Assembly: GCF_011682055.1 (NCBI RefSeq)
Contig: NZ_JAAQOM010000024.1
Coordinates: 28,468 to 92,467, forward strand
DNA length: 64,000 nt
Direction of reading: 5' to 3'
Source: Telluria antibiotica
GTDB taxonomy: Bacteria; Pseudomonadota; Gammaproteobacteria; Burkholderiales; Burkholderiaceae_D
The notes under the pieces were generated by a model. That model was not told where the DNA came from and made no database searches. It worked only from the letters and a program-made list of their open reading frames with translations. Positions 18,886-27,770 of this stretch are shown one piece after another; position 1 is the stretch's first letter; each line of letters starts with the position of its first letter. The translations under genes were made by a program, and so were the position numbers.

Positions 18886-20119
18886 TTTTTTCTTTCGCGT
18901 TCAAACAGAAGCCCATGATGAGGAACACCATGAGCGCATAGAACAGACTGCCCTTCATCGACCAGAAGATCACTTCCGTCAGCCCGAAACCGACGTACCC
19001 GAGCACGACCATCGCGCCGCCCAGCGCGGCGGCGAACTGCGGGGCGCGCGTGCCGTCGCGCAGCGCGCGCAGGAAGAACAGCAGCGGCGCGGCCAAGGTG
19101 GCGGCCCAGAACGAAAAACCCACCGCGCCGCCCGTCGCCAGCGCCTGCAGCCCGTCATTATGCAGGTGCGGCAGCTGCAGCACCATCGGGTCGAGCCGGC
19201 CCATGTGCGCATACTCGGCCAGGCGCGCGCGACACGCGTCGAAGTCCATGCCCAGCAGCGGGTGCTCGCGGATCAACATGGCAGCACCTTTCCACAATTC
19301 AAGCCGGGTGCCGACGTTAGTCCACACGTTGCCGCCCTCGTACCAGATCCGCGCATCGCTGACGCCTTCGGCGAAACGCTGCTGCACCCCCAGCGCCGGC
19401 GCGAACCAGGCGGTCGCCAGCAAGGCCACGCCGCCGGCCAGCAGCGCACGCACGCGGCGGCTGTCGATCGCAACCACGTGGCGCCCCAGCACGAGCGCCA
19501 TCAACACGAGGGCCGTCCAGCCGCCGCGGGTGCCCGTCAATACGGACGCCACGAGGCCCGCCAGCGCGGCCATGCCGGCCAGCAAGGCGTCGCGCGCCCG
19601 GTCGCGCATGTCGATCGCGCCGGCCAGCGCCAGCAGCGCCAGCACGAGCGCGAGGTCGCCGAACGTGATCGAATTGATGAGCCCGCCTGGCCGGTCGACA
19701 TGCAGCACGAAACGCTGCCAGGCGATGAATGGCAGCGCCGCCACCGCACCCGCGCTCGCCCCCCACCACAGCGCCCGGCGCGGCGCGCGCACGGCCACGA
19801 CGAGAGCCAGCGCGCTTGCCGCCAGCAGCATGCGCAGCGGTTTTTCCAGCACGCTCATCTTTTCGCCACGCAACAGCATGCACGCGAGGATAAACAGGAA
19901 GTACAGGAGAAAGGCTAGCACGACCCCGCGTACCTGTGCCCAATGGCGCGCGAGCGCGTCACGGCACGGTTTGAAGGTGATCAAGGCGGTGGCCAGGAAG
20001 AGGAAACTCGCAGCGCTGACGCCGGGCGAGGTGACGAGGCTCGAAAACGGCAACAGGAAGGCCAGGGCGCCGACCCAGATCCGCATCGGCGCCCGCATGT
20101 ACGTCGGATTACTGTTCAT
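18878..20119 (-). CDS. waaL: O-antigen ligase family membrane protein (WaaL-like)
   Basis: A 413-residue polytopic inner-membrane protein with about 11-12 hydrophobic segments and the Wzy_C/O-antigen ligase signature. The large periplasmic loop (about 255-330) holds GTRLELWKGAAMLIREHPLLG and the PHLHNDGLQALATGG motif; this His is the functional residue in the family. SVLTGTRGGW lies upstream. Such enzymes move polymer from undecaprenyl pyrophosphate to lipid A-core. Polymerase (Wzy) activity cannot be excluded from sequence, but neighbouring msbA and waaF favour ligase. First gene of the operon, with only 55 bp to the divergent glycosyltransferase. Confidence 0.82.
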   Translation of the reverse strand: MNSNPTYMRAPMRIWVGALAFLLPFSSLVTSPGVSAASFLFLATALITFKPCRDALARHWAQVRGVVLAFLLYFLFILACMLLRGEKMSVLEKPLRMLLAASALALVVAVRAPRRALWWGASAGAVAALPFIAWQRFVLHVDRPGGLINSITFGDLALVLALLALAGAIDMRDRARDALLAGMAALAGLVASVLTGTRGGWTALVLMALVLGRHVVAIDSRRVRALLAGGVALLATAWFAPALGVQQRFAEGVSDARIWYEGGNVWTNVGTRLELWKGAAMLIREHPLLGMDFDACRARLAEYAHMGRLDPMVLQLPHLHNDGLQALATGGAVGFSFWAATLAAPLLFFLRALRDGTRAPQFAAALGGAMVVLGYVGFGLTEVIFWSMKGSLFYALMVFLIMGFCLNAKEKIG

Positions 20120-20174
20120 CGATGTTCTTGTGGGATACTCACGCCCCTGAATACGGCAGTGTACACTGGACCTT

Positions 20175-21011
20175 ATGCGTCACGCACAGACTATCTCGGT
20201 CGTGATCACCACCTACAACCGGCCAGATGCGCTGGAGGCGGTGGTGCGGGCATGCTTCGTGCAGAACGACAAGAATTTTGAAATCATTATCGCTGATGAC
20301 GGCTCGACTGCCAACACGGTTGCCTGCGTCGAGCGGCTCGCGGCGGACGCGCCCGTGCGCCTGCGCCACGTCTGGCAACCCGACGAGGGCTTTCGCGCCG
20401 CCATGGCGCGCAACCGCGGCACACTGGCGGCCAGCGGCGAATACATCATCTTCCTGGACGGCGACTGCGTCCCGCAGCGCGACTTCATCGCCCGTCATCG
20501 CGCACTGTCGCAGCCCGGCTACCTCGTGTCGGGCAGCCGCATCCTGATGTCGGAAGCGCTGACGCGCCGCGTATTGCAGGATGGGATCGACGTCGGCGCC
20601 GCGTCCCCGCTCACGCGCCTGCGGTGGCGCCTGCACGGCGACCTGAACAAGACCCTGCAGCCGCTGGGGTTGCGCTGGCCCGACGCGGGACGCACGTCGC
20701 GCAAGTTCTCCTGGCGGCGCATCAAGAGCTGCAACCTGGCCGTCTGGCGCAGCGACCTGGACCGGGTCAACGGTTTCGACGAGAGCTTCACGGGCTGGGG
20801 CCACGAGGATTCCGACCTCGTCGTGCGCCTGTTCCACTCAGGCGTGATGCGCAAGGACGGCGCTTTCGCCACCGAGGTGTTCCACCTGTGGCACCGCGAG
20901 GCGCAGCGCGACCAGGAAACGAGCAACCGCAACGTGGTCCTGGAGCGCGCTGCGAGCAAGGTTACGCAGGCAACGATCGGGTTGCGCGAGCACGCGCAAC
21001 CGGCCGCGTAG
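20175..21011 (+). CDS. Glycosyltransferase family 2 (GT-A) with a galactosyltransferase-like C-terminus
   Basis: A 278-residue GT-A enzyme. ISVVITTYNRPDALEAVV and IIIADDGST open the fold. The DXD-type metal site is FLDGDCVP near residues 95-102. The second half has NLAVWRSDLDRVNGFDESFTGWGHEDSDL, the Glyco_transf_7C-like acceptor segment seen in LPS-core galactosyl- and glucosyltransferases. Probably adds an LPS outer-core sugar; donor and acceptor are not determined. Divergent from the O-antigen ligase. Its last 50 bp overlap the 3' end of the convergent chemoreceptor gene. Confidence 0.85.
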   Translation: MRHAQTISVVITTYNRPDALEAVVRACFVQNDKNFEIIIADDGSTANTVACVERLAADAPVRLRHVWQPDEGFRAAMARNRGTLAASGEYIIFLDGDCVPQRDFIARHRALSQPGYLVSGSRILMSEALTRRVLQDGIDVGAASPLTRLRWRLHGDLNKTLQPLGLRWPDAGRTSRKFSWRRIKSCNLAVWRSDLDRVNGFDESFTGWGHEDSDLVVRLFHSGVMRKDGAFATEVFHLWHREAQRDQETSNRNVVLERAASKVTQATIGLREHAQPAA

Positions 21012-22581
21012 CGGCCGCACGGGCCCGGGCCGGGGCCTGCGCCTCGATCCGGAAGACGCTCACCACCTGGGCCAGCTTCGCGGCCTGGTCCTGCATCGCT
21101 TCCGACGCCGCGGCCGCTTCCTCGACGAGCGAGGCGTTCTGCTGCGTCACCTGGTCCATCTGGGCGATGGCCTGGTTGACGTGCTCGATGCCTTCGCCCT
21201 GTTCCTGCGTGGCGTTGCTGATGGCGCCGATCATCGTGCTGACCTTGTTCACGCTGGCCACGATCTCCTGCATCGTGGCGCCCGCCTCCCCGACGAGCCT
21301 GGCGCCGTCGTCGACGCGGGCGACGGAATCGCCGATCAGCGCCTTGATTTCCTTGGCCGCGGCGGCGGACCGCTGGGCCAGCGTACGCACTTCGCCCGCG
21401 ACGACGGCAAAGCCGCGGCCCTGTTCGCCCGCGCGCGCGGCCTCGACGGCCGCGTTCAGCGCCAGGATGTTCGTCTGGAACGCGATGCCGTCGATGACGG
21501 TGATGATGTCGACGATCTTCTTCGACGAATCGTTGATCGCCCCCATCGTATCGACGACGCGCGCGACGACGGCGCCGCCGCGCCCCGCCACCTCGGCGGC
21601 GGAATCGGCCAGCCGGCTCGCTGCGCGCGCGTTCTCGGCGGTGTGCTTCACGGTCGACGTGAGTTCCTCCATCGACGCGGCCGTCTCTTCGAGCGAACTG
21701 GCCTGTTCTTCCGTGCGGCTCGACAAGTCGAGGTTGCCGCTGGCGATCTCGCGCGATGCCGTGGCAATCAAGTCCGTGCCGGCGCGCACGTCGCCGACGA
21801 TGCCGGCCAGCGCGTCGCGCATGCGCTTCATGGCGGCCATCAGGCTGGCATCAAGACCGGCGCGCACCGGCACGTCCATGCCGAGGTCGCCTGCCGCGAT
21901 GCGTTGCGCCACGTCGACGGCAGCCTCCGGGTCGCCGCCGATCGAGCGCTCCACGCTGCGCACGACGAACCACACGATGGCCGTCAGCAGCGCGCCGATC
22001 ACGGCCAGCCATGCGGCCGCACCTGCGAGCTGGGCGCGGAAGGCGTGGTCCAGGTCGTCGATGTACAGGCCCGTCATGAGGTACCAGCCCCACGGTTTGT
22101 ACGCGGCGATATAGGTCAGCTTGGGCTCCGGCTTGTCCGAACCCGGCTTGGCCCACAGGTAGCTGACGAAGCCGCCGCCGCTCGCCTGGGTGGCGGCGAT
22201 GCCGTCCACGTAAGGCTTGTGGCCTTCCGGATCGACGGTCTGGTCGATGGCCGTGCCGACCAGCTCCTGCTTGATCGGGTGCATCAGGACGTTCTTGTCG
22301 TCGTAGACGACGAGGTAGCCGCTCGTGCCGAAACGCAGCGCGCGCGTGCGCGCCAGCGCCTGCTTCTTCGCCTCGTCGAGAGGCAGCGTGCCGGCGGCGG
22401 CCAGGGCCGCGTAGTCCTTGGCGATGGAGGCGGCGATCTCGCCGGCATTCGACAACTGGATCTTGCGCTCCTCGAGGCGCAGGGCACGGCTCTGCACGGC
22501 GTTCACGGTGAACACGGCGAGCAGGCAGATCCAGCTGATGAGTAAGGGAAGGAAAAGTTTTTGGCGAAATGTAATTTTCAT
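20962..22581 (-). CDS. Methyl-accepting chemotaxis protein with single Cache sensor
   Basis: A 539-residue chemoreceptor. TM1 is near residues 12-30. A periplasmic sCache_2-type domain follows (about 35-185; TSGYLVVYDDKNVLMHPIK and YLMTGLYIDDLD), then TM2 (about 190-210), HAMP and the cytoplasmic signalling hairpin. The conserved tip is DGIAFQTNILALNAAVEAAR. EEQASSLEETAASMEELTSTV is a methylation-region segment. The C-terminus is Ala/Arg-rich without a CheR-docking pentapeptide. Ligand unknown; sCache_2 domains often bind small organic acids. No chemotaxis genes lie nearby. Its final codons overlap the convergent glycosyltransferase gene. Confidence 0.9.
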   Translation of the reverse strand: MKITFRQKLFLPLLISWICLLAVFTVNAVQSRALRLEERKIQLSNAGEIAASIAKDYAALAAAGTLPLDEAKKQALARTRALRFGTSGYLVVYDDKNVLMHPIKQELVGTAIDQTVDPEGHKPYVDGIAATQASGGGFVSYLWAKPGSDKPEPKLTYIAAYKPWGWYLMTGLYIDDLDHAFRAQLAGAAAWLAVIGALLTAIVWFVVRSVERSIGGDPEAAVDVAQRIAAGDLGMDVPVRAGLDASLMAAMKRMRDALAGIVGDVRAGTDLIATASREIASGNLDLSSRTEEQASSLEETAASMEELTSTVKHTAENARAASRLADSAAEVAGRGGAVVARVVDTMGAINDSSKKIVDIITVIDGIAFQTNILALNAAVEAARAGEQGRGFAVVAGEVRTLAQRSAAAAKEIKALIGDSVARVDDGARLVGEAGATMQEIVASVNKVSTMIGAISNATQEQGEGIEHVNQAIAQMDQVTQQNASLVEEAAAASEAMQDQAAKLAQVVSVFRIEAQAPARARAAATRPVARARATRSLPA

Positions 22582-22780
22582 AGTGGTCAGCGCCGTCGTC
22601 CTGGCTTTTACAACGCGGAGAAATTTCCGCTAACCAATATATTTCGCCGGGCGTGGGCAAACGCCAATGGCAGGAATGCAATTACGCCTAAATAATTAAG
22701 ATTCAGCCATGTGGGAGCGGCGGCCGTACAACACAGTTGGCAAAACGTCTTGCCTGTTCATAATGTGTCATGCGCGCAAA

Positions 22781-22996
22781 GGTGGGCACGGGGTGCCCAC
22801 CCTACGATTGTTTTGGTCGCGATCGTGAATACATGCCGTAGCAAAGGTGGGCACGGGGTGCCCACCCTACGATTGTTTTGGTCGCGATCGTGAATACATG
22901 CCGTAGCAAAGGTGGGCACGGGGTGCCCACCCTACGATTGTTTTGGTCGCGATCGCGAATACATGCCGTAGGGTGGGCGGCCTCCGCCCACCATGC
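22781..22996. repeat. Three 65-bp tandem palindromic units plus one inverted element
   Basis: Units starting GGTGGGCACGGGGTGCCCAC lie at 22781, 22846 and 22911, with an exact 65-bp period and linker CCTACGATTGTTTTGGTCGCGATC.GAATACATGCCGTAGCAAA, almost identical between copies. After the third copy, GTAGGGTGGGCGG-CCT-CCGCCCACCATGCG (about 22967-22995) closes the array in the opposite orientation, 16 bp before the dnaE stop. The rest of the 430-bp gap (22582-22780) shows no gene; part should be the chemoreceptor promoter. Confidence 0.93.
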
Positions 22997-23011
22997 GTCA
23001 ACGCGGCTTGA

Positions 23012-26000
23012 TCAATACTCGACCGCGACGTCCTTCGCGCCGAGCTGCAACTCGAGCGCATATTTCAACTCGTCCGACGGCGCCACTCTCCACGCATCGC
23101 CCAGTTGCAGGATGCACGGGATGCCCTGCGGCGTCACGCGCAGGCTGACCGGGAGGCCGTGTTCGTGGCGGTACGGCTGCAGGATCTCGGCCAGCTTCGC
23201 CGGCGGGATCGTGCACGCGACGTCCATCTCCAGCTTGTGGCCGTACTGGATGCGCGCGGTCGCGATGTCGAACACCTTCTCCGCGGTGATGCGCAGGCCG
23301 CCGTTGAAGCGGTCTTCCGACACCTTGCCCACGACGAGCAGGAATTCGTCCTCGCGGAAAACGTTCTTGTGCTGCTCGAACAACTCGTTATAGATCGTGA
23401 CCTCGACGACGCCGGACTTGTCGTCCAGCGAGACGATCAGGATCTTGCCGCGCTGCGTGAGCTGCGTGCGCACGCCCGTGATCACGCCGCACAGCATGCG
23501 GGGGTCGCGCGACGGTTCCAGGTCCTTCAGTTTCGTCTTGGCGAAGCGGCGCACCTCGGCCGCGTACGAGTCGAACATATGGCCCGACAGGTAGTAGCCC
23601 AGCGCCGTCTTTTCCTCGGACAGCTTCTGGCGGTCCGTCCACGGGGTCGCCTTCACGTAGTCGGGCGGCGCGACGAGGTCGGAATCGTCGCCGCCGAACA
23701 GGCTCACCTGGTTCGCGGAGGCTGCCGCCTGGTCGGCCACTTCGACGGCGAACGCGACGGACGCGAGCAGCACGGCGCGGTCGACGCCGAAGCAATCCAT
23801 CGCGCCCGCGCGGATCAGCGATTCGACCGTGCGGCGGTTGATCTGCTTGCGGTCGACGCGCTTGCAGAAGTCGAACAAGTCCTTGAACTTGCCGCCGGAC
23901 TCGCGCGCCGCGATGATCGCCTCGATGGCGCCCTGCCCCGCGCCCTTCACGCCACCGAGGCCGTAGCGGATGTTTTTCACGGGCTTGCCCGTGACGGACG
24001 GCGGTGGGCCTTCCGGCGTGAAGCGGAACTGCGATTCGTTGACGTCGGGCGGCAGGATCGTCAGGCCGCACATGTCGATCGAGTCCTCGACGAGGATCTT
24101 GATCTTGTCCGTGTCTTCCATCGCGAGCGACATGTTGGCTGCCATGAACGCGGCGGTGTGGTGGACCTTCAGGTACGCCGTGTGGTACGACAGCAGCGCG
24201 TACGCGGCCGCGTGCGACTTGTTGAAGCCGTAGCCCGCGAACTTCTCCATCAAGTCGAAGATCTCGTCGGCCTTTTCCGTCGTCAGCCCGTCCTTCGCGG
24301 CGCCGGCGCGGAAGATCGCGCGGTGCTCGGCCATCTCCTCGGCCTTCTTCTTGCCCATCGCGCGACGCAGCATGTCCGCGCCGCCCAGCGAGTAGCCGCC
24401 GACGATCTGCGCCATCTGCATCACCTGCTCCTGGTAGACCATGATGCCGTAGGTCTCCGAGAGAATGGATTCGGTGCGCGGATCGGGATAGTCGAACTTC
24501 TCGCCGTGTTTCCGTTTGCAGAAGTCCGGGATCAGGTCCATCGGGCCCGGACGGTACAGCGCCACGAGCGCGATGATGTCCTCGAAGCGGTCGGGCCGCG
24601 CATCCTTCAGCATGCCCTGCATGCCGCGGCTTTCAAGCTGGAACACGGCGACGGTCTTCGCATCCGTCAGCAATTTGTACGTGGGCCGGTCCGTCAGCGG
24701 CAGCTTGGACAGGTCGAAATCCTTGTCGGCCGGGTCGAGCGCGCGGATGTAGTTGACGGCGCGGTCGAGGATGGTCAGCGTGGTCAGGCCCAGGAAGTCG
24801 AACTTCACGAGGCCGGCGGCCTCCACGTCGTCCTTGTCGTACTGCGACACGACACCCGCATCGCCGCCCTGCGTGTACAGCGGGCAGAAGTCCGTCAATT
24901 TGCCCGGCGCGATCAGCACGCCGCCCGCGTGCATGCCGATGTTGCGGGTGATGCCTTCGACCTGCTGCGCGAGCTCGATCAGCTGCTTCACCTCTTCCTC
25001 GTTCTCGAGGCGTTCCTTCAGCATCGGCTCTTCTTCGATCGCCTCGGCGATCGACACCTGCTTGCCCGGCTTGAACGGGATCAGCTTCGAGATGCCGTCG
25101 CAGAAGTTGTAGCCGAAATCGAGCACGCGGCCCACGTCGCGGATCGCGCCCTTCGCGGCCATCGTACCGAACGTGGCGATCTGCGACACGGCGTCGCGGC
25201 CGTACAGGTCCTTCACGTGCTGGATCACCAACTCTCGCTTTTCCTGGCAGAAGTCGATGTCGAAGTCGGGCATCGAGACGCGTTCCGGGTTCAGGAAGCG
25301 CTCGAACAGCAGGTTGTATTTCAGCGGATCGAGGTCGGTGATCTTCAGCGCGTACGCGACGAGCGAACCCGCGCCCGAACCGCGGCCCGGACCGATCGGC
25401 ACGCCGTTGTTCTTGCCCCACTGGATGAACTCCGCCACGATGAGGAAGTAGCCCGGGAACTTCATCTTGATGATGGTGTTGTTCTCGAACTCCAGGCGCG
25501 CCTCGTAGCGCGGCCGCTCCTTCTCGCGCTGTTCCTCGTTCGGATACAGCTCGATGAGGCGCTCTTCCAGCCCCTTCTTCGTTTCCGCGACGAGGAATTC
25601 GTCGATCGTCATGCCCGGCGTCGGGAAGTTCGGCAGCTGCGGCTTGCCGAGCGTCAGCGTGACGTTGCAGCGCTTGGCGATCTCCACGGAGTTGGCCAAC
25701 GCGCCCGGCAAGTCCTTGAACAGTTCCGCCATCTCGGCCTGCGACTTGAAGCACATGCCTTCGTTGAAGCGGCGCACGCGCTTGGCGTTCGCCAGCATCT
25801 CGCCCTCGGCGATACAGACGCGCGCCTCGTGCGCGATGAATTCGTCCTTGCTGATGAATTGCACGGGGTGCGTCGCGACGACGGGCAGCCCCAGGCGGTT
25901 CGCCAGCGCCACCGAATGGCGCACCTGCTGTTCCTGGTTCTGCTGGCCGGCACGCTGGATCTCGACATAGAAATGGCCGGGGAAGATCTGCGCCCAGCGG

Positions 26001-26506
26001 CGCGCGCACGCTTCCGCCTTGTCCAGGTCGCCGTTGTCGATGGCCTGGCCGATGTCGCCGAACTGCGCGCCCGACAGCACGATGAGGCCGTTCGACTGCG
26101 GCACGTCCGGCTCCAACGTGGAAACGGAAGTCGCCAGCGCTTCCAGCCACTCGACGCGGATCTCGGCCCGGCCCTTGTACTGGTTCGTGAGCCACGCTTT
26201 CGACAGCAGTTCGCACAGCTGCAGGTAGCCGGTCTTGTTCTTGCACAGGATGAGCAGGCGGAACGGCTTGTCGCGGTTGTCGTCGTTCGTGATCCACGCA
26301 TCCACCCCGACGATCGGCTTGATGCCCTTGCCGCGCGCCGCTTTATAGAAGCGCACGAGGCAGAACGCGTTGGCCAGGTCGGTGACGCCCACCGCGGGCT
26401 GCTGGTCCTTGGCGGCGGCAGCCACCAGGTCGTCAATACGGACGAGGCCGTCGACGATCGAGTATTCGGTATGGACGCGGAGGTGGGTGAAGATCGGGGA
26501 AGTCAT
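23012..26506 (-). CDS. dnaE: DNA polymerase III alpha subunit
   Basis: Replicative polymerase of 1164 residues, standard for DnaE1. It begins with a PHP domain (FTHLRVHTEYSIVDGLVRIDDLV). The C-family polymerase core follows, with catalytic aspartates in PDFDIDFCQEKRELVIQHV. Then come the tandem helix-hairpin-helix region (GYGFNKSHAAAYALLSYHTAYLK) and an OB fold (MLCGVITGVRTQLTQRGK). Acts in the cytoplasmic replisome. Monocistronic; the next gene upstream is divergent and the 3' side carries a palindrome array. A long antisense frame covering the gene is a GC-bias shadow. Confidence 0.97.
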   Translation of the reverse strand: MTSPIFTHLRVHTEYSIVDGLVRIDDLVAAAAKDQQPAVGVTDLANAFCLVRFYKAARGKGIKPIVGVDAWITNDDNRDKPFRLLILCKNKTGYLQLCELLSKAWLTNQYKGRAEIRVEWLEALATSVSTLEPDVPQSNGLIVLSGAQFGDIGQAIDNGDLDKAEACARRWAQIFPGHFYVEIQRAGQQNQEQQVRHSVALANRLGLPVVATHPVQFISKDEFIAHEARVCIAEGEMLANAKRVRRFNEGMCFKSQAEMAELFKDLPGALANSVEIAKRCNVTLTLGKPQLPNFPTPGMTIDEFLVAETKKGLEERLIELYPNEEQREKERPRYEARLEFENNTIIKMKFPGYFLIVAEFIQWGKNNGVPIGPGRGSGAGSLVAYALKITDLDPLKYNLLFERFLNPERVSMPDFDIDFCQEKRELVIQHVKDLYGRDAVSQIATFGTMAAKGAIRDVGRVLDFGYNFCDGISKLIPFKPGKQVSIAEAIEEEPMLKERLENEEEVKQLIELAQQVEGITRNIGMHAGGVLIAPGKLTDFCPLYTQGGDAGVVSQYDKDDVEAAGLVKFDFLGLTTLTILDRAVNYIRALDPADKDFDLSKLPLTDRPTYKLLTDAKTVAVFQLESRGMQGMLKDARPDRFEDIIALVALYRPGPMDLIPDFCKRKHGEKFDYPDPRTESILSETYGIMVYQEQVMQMAQIVGGYSLGGADMLRRAMGKKKAEEMAEHRAIFRAGAAKDGLTTEKADEIFDLMEKFAGYGFNKSHAAAYALLSYHTAYLKVHHTAAFMAANMSLAMEDTDKIKILVEDSIDMCGLTILPPDVNESQFRFTPEGPPPSVTGKPVKNIRYGLGGVKGAGQGAIEAIIAARESGGKFKDLFDFCKRVDRKQINRRTVESLIRAGAMDCFGVDRAVLLASVAFAVEVADQAAASANQVSLFGGDDSDLVAPPDYVKATPWTDRQKLSEEKTALGYYLSGHMFDSYAAEVRRFAKTKLKDLEPSRDPRMLCGVITGVRTQLTQRGKILIVSLDDKSGVVEVTIYNELFEQHKNVFREDEFLLVVGKVSEDRFNGGLRITAEKVFDIATARIQYGHKLEMDVACTIPPAKLAEILQPYRHEHGLPVSLRVTPQGIPCILQLGDAWRVAPSDELKYALELQLGAKDVAVEY

Positions 26507-26584
26507 CTTGTCATTTTACCCCGGACGGCCGGAATTGAGGGTTGCATCCAGGCACGGTGCGAGGCTTGACAAGCGCGCCGGACG

Positions 26585-26613
26585 TGCTCTTTCGACGGCT
26601 GCTGGCTTATAAT
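26585..26613 (+). promoter_or_regulatory. Putative sigma-70-type promoter for trhO
   Basis: A perfect -10 TATAAT lies at 26608-26613. The best-placed -35 hexamer, TGCTCT at 26585-26590 with a 17-bp spacer, is poor. It is 40 bp upstream of the trhO ATG, in the region divergent from dnaE. Confidence 0.45.
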
Positions 26614-26652
26614 AGTCGGCTTGTTCCCCGCTTCGCACTGTATTTTACGATC

Positions 26653-27495
26653 ATGCACGTCAACATCGCCGCCTATAAATTCGTCTCCCTGGACAACCTC
26701 GACGAACTGCGCCCGCAATACCAGGCGCTGTGCGACGAGCTGGGCCTGAAGGGCACCATCCTGCTGACACCGGAGGGCATCAATATGTTCGTGTCCGGGC
26801 CGCGCGAAGCGATCGACGAGTATCTGGCGTGGGTCCGCAGCGACGCGCGCCTGGCCGACCTGGAGTGGAAGGAAAGCCTGTCGAACGAACAACCGCACCG
26901 CCGCATGCTCGTCCGCATCAAGAAGGAAATCATCACGATGCGCATGCCGCTGATCAAGCCGGAACTGGGCCGCGCACCGTCCGTGGCGCCGAAGACGCTC
27001 AAGCGCTGGCTCGACCAGGGTCACGACGACGATGGCGTCCCCGTCGTCATGATGGAAACCCGCAACGCGTTTGAAGTCGACGTGGGCACGTTCGACAACA
27101 CGCTGGACTACCGCATCGACAAGTTCAGCGAGTTCCCCGAGGTCGTCGCCAAGCACAAGGATGAGCTCCAGGGCAAGACCGTCGTCACGTTCTGCACGGG
27201 CGGCATCCGCTGCGAAAAGGCCGCGATCCACATGCAGAACATCGGCTACGACCGCGTCTACCAGCTCGACGGCGGCATCCTGAAATATTTCGAGGAAGTG
27301 GGCGGCGACCATTACACGGGCGACTGCTTCGTGTTCGACTACCGCACCGCGCTCAACCCGAAGCTGGAGCCGACGGAAACCGTGCAATGCTTCGCCTGCC
27401 GCGCCGTCGTGACGCCGCGCCAGCAGCTGGCGCCGGAATACATCGTGGGCAAGTCGTGCCCGCATTGCGCGCACGCGGACCAAGCGCAGGCATGA
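26653..27495 (+). CDS. trhO: tRNA uridine(34) hydroxylase, rhodanese family (TrhO/YceA)
   Basis: A 280-residue protein of the YceA family. In E. coli TrhO supports oxygen-dependent 5-hydroxyuridine formation at the tRNA wobble position. An N-terminal YceA-specific alpha/beta domain (HVNIAAYKFVSLD...GTILLTPEGINMFVSG) is followed by a rhodanese domain with loop TFCTGGIRCEKAA and a Cys-rich tail (CFACRAVVTPRQ, then SCPHCAH). The ATG at 26653 is the conserved family start. Its stop overlaps the next gene by 4 bp, which links it to an unrelated-looking glycosyltransferase operon. Confidence 0.92.
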   Translation: MHVNIAAYKFVSLDNLDELRPQYQALCDELGLKGTILLTPEGINMFVSGPREAIDEYLAWVRSDARLADLEWKESLSNEQPHRRMLVRIKKEIITMRMPLIKPELGRAPSVAPKTLKRWLDQGHDDDGVPVVMMETRNAFEVDVGTFDNTLDYRIDKFSEFPEVVAKHKDELQGKTVVTFCTGGIRCEKAAIHMQNIGYDRVYQLDGGILKYFEEVGGDHYTGDCFVFDYRTALNPKLEPTETVQCFACRAVVTPRQQLAPEYIVGKSCPHCAHADQAQA

Positions 27496-27770
27496 GCGCA
27501 AAGCCGGTGCGTTCCGGCCTGGCGGGCGCAATGCGCGCGACCGCACTGTGGTGCGTACGGATCCTGACGCGCCAGGCGCGCGTGAAATGGCTGGCCCGCG
27601 CGGCGCTCGAGCGCTTCCCGGCCCTGCAGACGCGCCTGTACGGCGTACTCCATCGTCATGACGTACCGCCGCGCCGCGCCCATGTGCCGCAGGACGTCGG
27701 GGATCTGTCGCCCGATACGGAGGCCATGTATCGTGAATTGAAACGGCATTTCGCGGCGAGGACGCGCTGA
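27492..27770 (+). CDS. Small protein coupled to a downstream glycosyltransferase
   Basis: A 92-residue basic protein (many Arg and Ala) with no signal peptide. It is translationally coupled on both sides: ATGA with trhO and TGATG with the glycosyltransferase. I do not recognise a fold. The C-terminus LSPDTEAMYRELKRHF resembles the tail LSPRAARLYAELKQAV of the FkbM-like protein at 37967-39244, which also directly precedes a glycosyltransferase starting with nearly the same residues. This suggests a shared docking or linker module rather than an independent enzyme. Function unknown. Confidence 0.75.
   Translation: MSAKPVRSGLAGAMRATALWCVRILTRQARVKWLARAALERFPALQTRLYGVLHRHDVPPRRAHVPQDVGDLSPDTEAMYRELKRHFAARTR

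Noticed and set aside
23105..26569. 1154-codon plus-strand frame opposite dnaE
   Set aside because: It mirrors the codon structure of dnaE in GC-rich DNA. The composition is Arg/Ala/His-rich with no motifs.
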